Origin: Eutreptiella sp. 'Long Island Sound 2002'
Taxonomy: Eukaryota; Euglenozoa; Euglenophyceae; Eutreptiales; Eutreptiaceae
Length of the DNA: 64,000 nucleotides
Reading direction: 5' to 3'
NCBI GenBank assembly: GCA_964036045.1
Contig: OZ038389.1
Coordinates: 41,046,064 to 41,110,063, forward strand
Shown here piece by piece: positions 30,915-41,000 of the stretch. The notes beneath the pieces are model-generated. The model saw only the letters and a list, made by a program, of their open reading frames with translations. It searched no databases and had not been told where the DNA came from. Positions within the stretch are counted from its first letter, which is position 1. Each line of letters begins with the position of its first letter. The translations under genes and the position numbers were made by a program.

Positions 30915-31849
30915 GACCATTTTGAAGCATTTTCGGCGGGGGTGATGTCCGTGCGTCCACAGAAAAATCGAAAGTCCTTCAACCCATCACCCCAACCTCT
31001 CCAAGTACTACATGAAGTCTATTCCAAACTTCGATTCCATTGGAGTTGCGTAAATGGTCTTGGAATCCTTGCTCACCCCTCGGGGAGCGTCCGCGGACAC
31101 AATCTGGCGTCTATAGACAAGAGATGGTATATGTAACAAAATAAATGCGTTGACATGTACAAGGTATATGTATCACCTCTAAACTATAAAATAGCTTAGA
31201 AAAAGGGACGAAATGAAGGCGACGGCGTCGCCGCCATCAGAAAATCTGACGGCTACGAGGCGTCGCCATCAGGATCTCCACTGAGATACTGCCCAAACTG
31301 GGCCAACCAGTGGTTTTTGGGCGAAAAACAATGAAATAAAGTGATTTTTGAGTCAAAAACACTCATTTTGCGCGTCTCCCCCCAACGCGTCGCGTAGCCG
31401 ACACGACGCGTTTCTGTGGCAATTCAACCTACATATGAAAAGGCCCACTGTTGGACTACGCCCTAGGCGTCTGGGCGATTCCTGGAATCGCCTCAGCATT
31501 TTTTGAAAAATGCGTGAACGCGCCACTTTTCGCAAAAATGGACCTTCGCGGAACGCCGCGAAAAAGGTCACGCTATAATCTTTTATTTCTAAAAACGATA
31601 AAACAATAATAAAATTGCCTAAAATCTTTAGAAATCGAGAGTTAAATTCTCGATCTGGGGCTGCGTCGCGCAGGCGACGACTGTCGTCGCCAGCCCAAAA
31701 AAAGACGTAAAATGACGATTTCTGGGGTATTTTACAGAAATCCCACAGAAATCAAGATGCCGTAGCATCAACAGGAAAATTCCTCATCTGGCCTGGCGAA
31801 GAGCGCCACAGGCTGGGCAGCGGGTATGGGTGAAGCACCCCATACCGCT
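30915..31849 (+). repeat. 935-bp direct repeat, left copy (LTR candidate)
   Basis: It begins GACCATTTTGAAGC and ends CCCCATACCGCT. It is AT-richer than its surroundings and unusually full of short palindromes, for example TCGAGAGTTAAATTCTCGA and GCGATTCCTGGAATCGC. By eye it differs from the right copy at about ten positions and one single-base indel. The last 30 bases form an imperfect hairpin (CGGGTATGGG with CCCCATACCG). Confidence 0.9.
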
Positions 31850-32225
31850 TCACCCCCCTCCTTAGAAGCCTTGCCTATATCCAAAGGAAGGCAAGGCCAA
31901 GGAGGCGCTCTGACCCCTGCAGTGCCCTGGTTTCAACTCTGATTCAGCAGGACAGTGGGGGGGGGGGGGCTTCGTGAGTAATTTACATGCCACACACATG
32001 TAAAAAAAAATTATTTTTTTTTATCTTGATGTATTCATAGGGCAATTGCCCCCCAGGCGACCACACTGGTCCCTGGCACTCCTCGTAGCCTCTGGTGACC
32101 AAACCAGGGGCGCTGCAGGGCCTTCCGCCCTGACTGATGGCGCTTAGGCGCACATATTGGCCCTTTTTCTCCATGGGCATGGAAATCAATAATTCAATAA
32201 ATTCGGAAAAAATTATTTAGGGTCA

Positions 32226-32345
32226 AACCCAAGGCAACGACTTCCTCGCGCCTGAATTTAGGGCCATTTCCTGCCCAAGGCGACGAATTCCTCGTGCCTT
32301 TTAGGGTCGATTCCCAACCCAAGGTGACGAATGAACGCACCTGAT
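32226..32345. repeat. Three-unit tandem repeat of about 50 bp
   Basis: CCCAAGGCGACGA-TTCCTCG followed by a GCCT and TTTAGGG recurs three times with substitutions: 32228-32265, 32275-32308 and 32317-32345. Confidence 0.7.
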
Positions 32346-33351
32346 TTGGGGATTTCAAGCAGCCAAAATGACCCCATTTTGGGACCCCAATTTCCCCCTT
32401 CCGTGTGGTCAATTGGCGGCCCCATCTCTCTTTGCCCACAGGGAGCCCGGACCTAAATTCAAGTTGTACACTCAGATATAAGTCCTAGGTCCTGCCTCCT
32501 AACCTGTGAGCCATTGGCCTTGCCCTGGCCGGGCGAGCCACGCGTGGGAATGACGCCAACTTTGGTGATTTTGGCATCATGACCCCACTTGACGAATCCG
32601 TGTTGCCCTGATGCTCGGACCTCAGAGGGAACCAGGTTGGGTGAGGGCTCCAGGGAGTTCGTACTCGAAGGGCATAGGGTCAGTTGCCTCGTCCCTACCT
32701 CTGGTGGGTCCGGACGAGGGGTCAATTTTGGAGATTTTGTAGCTAATATCAGTTTGGGCTGAAACAGCCCATTTTCAGCTACCAACTCCTGAGGGATAAT
32801 GGCGGGGCCATATCTCTGGCACAGAGGGGAGTTGGGACCTGCCGTTAAGGGAGCATGGGGAGCGACTGTCGGTTGACCTTGGAGCACCTTGGTTCCCAGG
32901 AACTCGCCTGTGGCTAGGCGGGACACCTCCCCATTGGCAGAGTTTCAGGGTCCGGACTGAGCAGGGCATGGGTTGTGTTTGAGCCCCCGCCCCCACCAGC
33001 CACTGAGAGGGTCGGACCTGGGATTGGGATACAAGTTAGGATAGAGTGTCTACTGTCCTGTGATGCCCTTACCCCAGTCCAGTCTTAACCCCGTGTGTAC
33101 ATATCCTGATGTGTTGCTGTACATACTTTCGTTCCCTTGTTGCAGAGTGGCAAGGATCCTGAAACGCTTTGTCACATGACACGAGCGTATTGATGCCCTT
33201 GTGAGCGTAGTGCCTTGCCTGCCTGCTCACCTGTGCGTGTCACCGCAGCGTCCCGTGGCCGGCCCCATGCGGGAACGCGTCAAAAGCGTTTCACCGCCGC
33301 GCGGTTACCCAGCCCTCGCGTGCCACTCGGGGCCACCAACCCCGAGCAGCG

Positions 33352-33430
33352 CGTCGCAGCAGCTCGCAGCTCGCAGCTCGCAGCGCAGCGCAGCAGCTCG
33401 CAGCGCAGCGCAGCGGCTCGCAGCGCCGCC
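33352..33430. repeat. CAGCTCG / CAGCG short tandem array
   Basis: Repeats of CAGCTCG and CAGCG alternate for about 80 bases. Frames through it (Ala/Ser/Arg-rich) are low complexity. Confidence 0.85.
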
Positions 33431-33730
33431 CAGCGACAGCGCCGAGTTCGTCACGGAGCCCGCAGCGCCGTCCAGAGCATCGCCCTGACCGCGCAGCGAC
33501 CGGGAAAGAGGTGCACAGACCAGGACTCCTGCATCAGCCCCATTGGCCGACCCGGAGTCCCATCGGCCGACCAGCAAGGCCGCGTCAACCACCTCCACAA
33601 CCACCGGCTGACCAGCACCAGCCGCACTTCCAATCCAGTGCTGCAGCACCCGCCTCAACAACCACCACCAGTTCGTTGAGGTGAACGAGTGCATACCAAG
33701 GACCTCAAGACCAACTACGCCCCCGCTGCC

Positions 33731-36700
33731 ATGGTAAACTGGCAGGAAGCGGGCAGGACGTGGCCGCGGCCCCACCCCCATGCGGCACGCCTGCTGCGTG
33801 GGTTGGTATGGGACCAGCACTACCGCCACAGCCACCCCGAGTGCGAAGGCGGCATGCCCCGGAGCTTCGAGCTCCGCACGGACATCGCCCCCGACCGCCT
33901 GCAGGCCGTGGAGGACTGGCTGCGGGCGGAAGGGTTCGCCTTCCGCTTCCAGCAGAGGCGCTGGAGGACCTGGGCCCGGCCGGACAGGCCCGGCGAAGGG
34001 CTGCGCCCCAACGGGATCGAGGAGGACGAGGACCCCAACGCCTACCCGTCGGGCGCCTCGATCAATGTCTCCATGTGGGACATGATCGAGAAGAAATTCC
34101 CGGAACCGGGGAGCGAGCGCAGGCTGCAGGGCAGCAGCAGCGCGTCTCCGGGGAGGAGAAGCGGTCCGCCGGGGACAAGAAGCGGGACCGGAAGTGGCGG
34201 GAGTACCAGGAGTCCCTGGCCGCCGAAGCCGCCCAAGGCGCCAAGGGCGGAACCCCAGCCCCCAGTCCCCAACGGGCCAATGGTGGTCATCACCCCGGCT
34301 CGACCACCCTTGGCGACTACATCAAAGTCGCCAGGCAGACCAAGGCCAAGCCCCGTCCGCTGCTCCTGAGGCCCCAGCAGGCCCCAGCAGGCCCCAGCAG
34401 CGACGTGGAGTCGGCCCACCGCGGGAGGATGCCGGCCGACCAGGCCAGCTCCAGCAGCAGCGTCGCTCCCGACAGGGACGTGGCGCGCGCCTTTGAGCGC
34501 GTCTGTGGGGTGCCCTGCAACCTTCGGGTTGTCCGGCAACGGGCCAGGCAGCACAGCGCTGCCGTGGAGGGCGCCGTCGGCATCGCCCAGGAGGAGGCTG
34601 CGGAGTGGGCGCATGGCATGGCCATCCACGCCCGGACCGTGGCGGCCATTGCGGCCGGACTCACGGCCGTAGCCGCCCATGGGGCAGCGACTGCCCAGGT
34701 CAACGGTGAGTTGGCGGCAGCCGACGAGGAAGCCCGCCTGACGCAGGAGGCCATTGCCTGCAGGGAGGCCGAGGTGAGGGCGCTGGAAGAGGCGCTTGCC
34801 CAAGAGAGGGCAAAGAAGGAGGCGGAGGAAAGGGCCCACGCCGAAGCGACGGCCAAGGCCCAGGCGGACGCCGCCAAGAAGGAAGCCATCGAGGCCGCGC
34901 GACGGAAGGTCGCTGAGGAGAAGGCCAAGACGGAGGCGGAGCTGGCGGCGTTGGAGGCGCAGAAGGCGCGGCTGCAGCAGGCCCGGGAGGCCGAGGCGGC
35001 TCGTGCTCGGGAGGAAGCCGAAGTGCGGGCTGCCGCAGCCACCGCCGCCGCAATGGAGGAGGCAGAGGCCAAACTCCGCCGCGAGACTCCCCCGGGAGGA
35101 TCACGAGTGGAGCCTCCTCCAGCCTCCTCCAGGATGACGCTGGATGAGGCGGACACGGGCAGCAGTGGGAGCAGTGGCCCCACCGCCCATCGACGGAGGA
35201 AGGGCAAGGGGAAGACCCCCGAGAGGCCGCGGAGGCCAGCGGGTGGACACCCCCACGACAGTAACCCCTTCTTCACCGCCAGTGACGGGGATGAACGAGG
35301 CCGCCGACATCGCCAAGTGGTGGCTTGGACGGGCGGAGGAGGCGGAGACGTCCCCATGGAGCCGGAAGGTGAGGATGAGGATCTCCCTCCTCCCTACCGG
35401 AGCTCGGAGTCTTCCGAGACCGAGACGCCCAGGTGGGGCGACATGGACGAGGATGACGACATGGACTTCGGCATCACGAAGAGGCGCCCATCCTCGGACC
35501 CACCGAGGCGACCCGGCGGAGACCCACCGGGACCCCCTGGCGGAGGACCATCAGGACCCCCTGGAGGACGCCCACCGAGTGGACCCCCTGGAGGCGGACC
35601 ACCGGGCGGGGGAGGACCCCCTGGACCGGGCGGACCCGGCAGAGGCCCTCCTGGAGGACCCCCTGGGGACCCCGACGACCCACCAGGGAACGGCGACCCG
35701 GATACCACCTGGCGGTGGATTGTCTACCTCCGCAGGAGAGTCCAGTTGCTCGAGCTGGAGGTAGACACGGGCAAGGGCGAGATGGCTCGCATCTCCAGGG
35801 TCGCCGCGCGCGCGCAGAAGGAGCTGGACATCGCCAGGGCCGAGACCAAGTCGCTGACCAACGTCGTCAGCGGCCTGCAGCAGAGGCTGGACGCGCTGGA
35901 AGCCCGTGGGAGCGTCGGCAGCGACCACCCACCCCTGGAGTCTGGCTCGTCGGACGACGGCTGGGGACCCGGACCAGGTCCAGGCAGACCCCACGCCCCC
36001 AGCGGAGCCCCCAGGAGTCGCCCCAGCGCCAGTGCCCCCTCTCTCACCGCCCCCTCTCACCGCAGCGCGGGCCGCCGCAACGAGCGCGTGCCGCCCGGCA
36101 GTGGCAGTGAGGATTGGCGTGATGAGTGGCTCAGCGCGGAGTACCGCAACCGCCGTGCTCCACCGCGGACACCGGTACGCCCCCGGCGCCCCGCACCAGC
36201 CCTGGATCCAATCCCAATGGCTGGTGGACGTTATGGTGGACTCAGGGATGAGGTCCCCAGAGGAGACATGGAGTGGGATGTCGGCGAAGGCGAGGATCTG
36301 GACCTGGACCTGGAGGAGTTCGACATCAGCCCGCCGCGTGGTGTACGACGGGAGGCCGCTGAACGCAGCCGCCGGCGCCGTGATGAGGATGCGTACATGG
36401 AAGGAGTACGGCGTGAACTAGGTCTAGGTTCAGCGTACATGGAGGAACCGCGGCGTAGCCACAGGGATTCCATGGAGGAGATGGACGTGGCGGCCGTGGG
36501 AGTCCGTGGGCGAGGCCGATGGGAACCTCGGTCGACCTCGCGGCCGGCGTTCATGGTCTCTAAGGCCGCGGATGCCGCCGTGTGGGAAGACTTGAAGGAC
36601 ATCAAGCCCCCCATGTACGACGGCAACCCCCTCAACCTCGACCGCTTCTTGGAGAAGCTGGACGATTGGGGGCTGACCGTCACTGAAGACCTACCTCCCG

Positions 36701-38034
36701 CGGATGCGGAGAGATACGTCTTCAGACGGTTCAGGTACCGCCTGCCGGAAGTGCTCGGCGAGCTATACTTCATGGCGACCAAGGAGGGGAAAATCAAGAC
36801 CCTCAAGGAAGCCAAGAAGTGGCTCAACGATCAGGAGCGGGTGGACGCTCCGCAGGTGGCTGCCAAGCGGTGGAAGTCCATCAAGCTTGAGCATGATGGA
36901 CGGGAGATCCGCCTGCGGGATTGGCGGGACTTCCGAGGGAAATACACCCTCCACCGCCGCAACGTGGAGGATTGGAACGAGGGTGACGAGCAGGCTCGCC
37001 TGCTCTCCATGCTGCCGGATGCATGGATCAAGAGGGTCACCAAGGAGGAATCCAAGCGGGCCAAGTCCAACCACACGGTCAAGATGATGCTCCCCAAAGA
37101 GTATCATACGAACGTGGTGGCTTGGGCGAAGAAGAACGTGGCAAGAGATGTCAAACGGCACTCCCTGCGGAACGCTCTTCTCATCACCGTCTCGGGCGAT
37201 CGCGAGAAGACCGCGATGTGGCGCCTTGACGAGTGTGAGTTGAGCGGCCAGACCATCCGTCTGCAGGCCATCCCGGCGCGGATGAGCTGCGAGGAGATCC
37301 TGGAGTGGGTTGGCGAGGAAGTACTCAAGGAGTACCGAAACCTCCACCACACCCGCGGGTTGAGGCCCGGCGACCGCGACGTCAACTACGTTGGCGAGGG
37401 ACCTGGCGGCGAAGCTGCCATGGACCCAGCGGGAGCCGGCGGCGATGAGACTCTCGTCGACGATGACGACGACGATGAGCCCGCCGAGGTGGCCATTTGT
37501 GCCTTCGTGGCCAAAAACCTGAGCGCGGGAAGCAAACCGGGAAACTGGAAGCCCCTGCAGCAGGGTTGGAGGAAGCAGGAGAAGAGGGACCCTCGCCGCA
37601 TTGGCGACCCTCCGCTGTCCTTTGGGGAGTTCATACGAGCTCACCCTCAGGGCTGTTTCGTGTGTTATGGGAGGAAGCGAGGCTTCAACCATGATCACCG
37701 AACATGCCCCGTCCACAAGGCCGACACGGAGGCTTACAAGAAGACGCACGGGTCGAAGAAGCGTGCGCCCGCGGGTATCCGAGAAGCCAAGGTGGAGGTG
37801 GACAGGGACGAGCTCTCCAAGCTGGTGTCGCAGGGGACCGAGTTGGCCAAGGAGATCCAGGAGATCAAGAGGAACTGGGTCCCCAGGTCGGACAACAAGA
37901 ACAAGGAGAACAACCAGAACAACCAGAACAAGGACAAGGACAAGAAGCCTACTCGTAGTGAGAGGAGGAAGAAGGGCGTCAACGACGTTGAGGCCGAGGA
38001 GAACACCCCCTCTTCCACAACCGACGCCCCCTAG
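33731..38034 (+). CDS. gag polyprotein of the Ty3 chromovirus (about 1,430 codons, one frameshift)
   Basis: I start at the ATG at 33731 because that frame is protein-like (A-V-E-D-W-L-R-A-E-G-F-A-F-R-F, then I-N-V-S-M-W-D-M-I-E). Around 34100-34150 coding moves by one base into the frame that continues to 38034, which needs an indel or a recoding event there. In order the protein has an N-terminal basic block and a long Ala/Glu/Lys coiled coil (about 34710-35090). An acidic linker, a Gly/Pro array (P-P-G-G, about 35500-35690) and a second short coiled coil (35720-35910) follow. The retrotransposon Gag core is at about 36600-37370 (Y-D-G-N-P-L-N-L-D-R-F-L). A CCHC-like finger (C-F-V-C ... H-D-H-R-T-C, about 37656-37710) and a Lys/Asn-rich tail close it. 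Ty3 Gags are usually 300-500 residues, so the N-terminal half is an addition. It ends in TAG, in frame with pol. Confidence 0.85.
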
Positions 38035-38070
38035 CGGAGCCCCTGCAGCCAAGGGCCCCAGCTAGGGCGG
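38032..38070 (+). promoter_or_regulatory. Candidate UAG readthrough site, gag/pol
   Basis: Gag ends CCC-TAG-CGG and the same frame is open straight into pol. There is no overlap or alternative frame, so a Gag-Pol fusion would need readthrough of this single UAG. CGG after the stop echoes the UGA-CGG of the LINE-like element. G/C-rich sequence follows that can form weak stems (CCCT with AGGG), less convincing than at the other two sites. Confidence 0.45.
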
Positions 38071-41000
38071 TCGCAAGATGGTGACGTGGGAAGCGCCGAA
38101 CCATCCCAGTCGGGAGTCGATAAGCACAAGGGGACTGCCGCGGGCGGAAGGCCCGGTCCGGCGCCCAGTCGCGGAGGCGGGGTGAGGGCAAGTGAAGGCA
38201 CGAACCCTTGCACCCGTCCGTCCTTCGCGACCAAGAATGTGTTTGATGTACTACAGGATCTATCTGAGAGTATCGGAGGATCACCCGGACCGCAGCTGGA
38301 TGCTGCAGATGGGCAGCCTGAGCCCATTGTCCACGACCTGCACCAGTCGCTTGTGGAGCTTCTGGAACGGCCGGAGATCCTGAGTTTGCACGCCGTGCGC
38401 CGTGTCGGTCGCGAGCGGCAGTTGCATCTTAAGGTCCGTGCCCTATGCGGGGAAGTGGAAAAGGTTTTCGACGTGTTGGTCGACACGGGAGCTCAAGTCA
38501 GGTTGGTCAAGGCTGGCCTACTTCCACCAGAGTGTCTGACCGACAGTCGGAAGCCTGTCAGGCTGAAGGTGGCGAACGGCCAGTACATGGTGGGAGGCAC
38601 GAAGGAAGCGGCCATCGGGCTGCAGTTCCTGAACCATCGTGAGCTGAGCCGCCCAGACCTCGGCAAGGAAATCCTCCTGCACGGTCGCTTCTACGAGGCC
38701 GAGATGGACTGGGACATGATCGTTGGGTACGACTTCATGATGGAGACGGACTCCGGCGTTCTCCCGGCCCAGGCCTCCATGACCCTGTACCAGGACGACC
38801 AACTCTCGTGGCTTTCGTCACCTGAGCACCATGTGGAATGCCAATGGATCCACCCCGAACGCAATCAGCTCGAAGTGGCCGCGCTGGACACTGAGCCAAC
38901 TGGTCCTGCAAACCAGGAGTACGGCGTAAGGCCGGAAGTGGCGAGCCGAGTTGTCGCGGACTTGGGAGCTTCGGATCTGGCCCTGGATGCGTTCTCTTCA
39001 GGAACCTCCGCCCATCTTCGGGTGTGTGAGAAGTACTGGAGCGCACAGGACTCCGCGTGGAAGAAGCACTGGGGTCCGCATCAGGGATTGATGTGGATCC
39101 ATTGCCCCCGTTGGGACATTCCAAGAGCGATAGCGAAGATTCGCAAGGACCGCTCCAAGGCAGTGCTGGTTGTTCCTATGGGATGCACCGAGGAGGAAAG
39201 TACCCGACATTGGGTAGCCTCATTGACCAACATGACCTTGAACAAGGTCGTCCTACCGGCTGGAGAGAGTGTCTATCAGGACGCTAAGGGACAGCCCATG
39301 CCACCCCAGAGATGGCCAACGGAATTCCACTATGTGGATGGGGGCCTTGATCAGGCCGACACCACGGACTTCGTGTGTGTCAACCGCATCATAGCAGAGC
39401 CTTGGAGGCAATGCTTTGCGGTTCCCCCTGTTGACATCGAAGAATCGGAATCGGAAAGGCCCCTCACTGAAGAGGAGTGGGATCTGGTTCAGGGGTATAT
39501 GGATCAGCCCTTTCACGACTGGGGAAACCAGCGTGAGGGCAAGGGCCAGGACAAAGCCTGGTGGGAAGTGGACTCGATCGTCTCTGGTTCCTATGATGGA
39601 GATACCTTCGTAAGGAGGGTACTGGACCACCTGTCCAGCCAGGACGAGCCAATCGGGGGTAACCCACCCACCTACGGCGATCTATTCCGAGGCAAGACCA
39701 GAGATGGCCCTTTCGGCCACCTGGGAAGACCGCCTGAGCCGAAGACGAGCGGGGTCGCTACCCCTCAAGTAAGCTCCGTGGTTCAAGTGCCCGGAAAAGC
39801 CAAGGCGGAGTCCGATGACTGCCCCAAGATCCAGGCATTGAGGGCCAGGCTGAAGCAGAAGTATGGTGATACCTTCTTCAGCGGTAAGCCTGTGTTTCCC
39901 CCACCGGTGCGTGGACCGTATGGCGAGGCCAAGATACGACTGAGGCAGGACCCCCGTGTGTATCGGCACCGGGAGTTTGCCCTGAGGGGCGAGAGGAAAG
40001 AGGCCATGGAGAAGATCCTCCGTGACCTCATCAAGAGAGGCTGGCTCGAGCCGTGCCACTCCGAATTGGCCTCTCCGTGCTTCGTCGTCCCCAAGAAGGT
40101 TGCCGGTGAGTGGCGGCTCGTGGTCGACTACCGCGGCCTGAACGCCCAAACGCAGCACGACAGCTATACGCTGCCCCTCATTGAGGACATGCTGCAAAAG
40201 CAACACCGGCGGAGGATCTTCACGGTGATTGACCTGAAACATGGTTATCATCAGATGCCTCTCGCCGAAGAGTCCCGTGCCTGCACAGCCATGAGCACCC
40301 CACTTGGACCTCTCCAGTGGAAGGTGATGCCCATGGGCGTTACCAACGGCAATGCGGCTTTTCAGCGGATGCTGGAGAACCTGCTTGAGCCGGTGCGCGA
40401 CTGTGCGGACCCCTTCGTGGATGACGTGATCATCGCGTCCGGGGACCCCAGTATGAGCTACGAGGAGCTCCTGGAGGCACATGAGAGGGACGTCACTCGA
40501 GTGCTGGACCTTCTGGTTCGGCACAAACTCACGGGCAGCAGTGACAAGGCCACCATTGCGGTAAGCGAGGTGGTCTTCGCTGGCCACGTGGTCGGGAACG
40601 GGCAGCGAAAGCCCATACCTGGCAAGGTGGCTGCGATTGAGCACTGGGAAAAGCCCAAAACGGTCTCTGAGCTACGGGCGTATCTGGGGTTCTGCAACTA
40701 CTACTCGGGGTATATCAAACTGTATGCCGAGTATGCAGCCCCCATGACGACCATGCTCAAGGGCAACCGAGAGGAGACCAAGAAGGGGTCCAAGAAGGCT
40801 CTGGTCTGGACAGCTGAGTCCGACCGTGCCTTTGAGGGGATGAAGCAGGCGCTGCTATCCGCAGTGGGTCTGCACCTCGTGGATCCCGACCGAGGGTTCG
40901 TCCTGCGCACCGACGCTTCCGACTACGCCATTGGCGCTGTGTTGGAGCAAGTGCTTGACGACGGGAGGCACGTGCCCGTAGCCTTCTGGAGCCGAGTCCT

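Larger units (their letters stand above)
31850..33730 (+). other. Leader region between the left direct repeat and gag
   Basis: No credible gene is visible. The stretch contains a G run at 31957-31970, a local tandem repeat at 32226-32345 and a short-motif array at 33352-33430. A pyrimidine tract ending TTGTTGCAG at 33138-33146 resembles a 3' splice site and could serve a spliced leader, but I cannot pair it with a donor. If the direct repeats are LTRs, this is the 5' untranslated region. Confidence 0.5.

Noticed and set aside
31785-31849. Helitron 3' end suggested by the terminal hairpin
   Set aside because: No CTRR terminus, no Rep/helicase coding, and the segment is part of a paired direct repeat.
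33201-33679. Ala/Ser/Arg-rich frames upstream of gag
   Set aside because: They run through a CAGCTCG short tandem array and have no continuity with gag.
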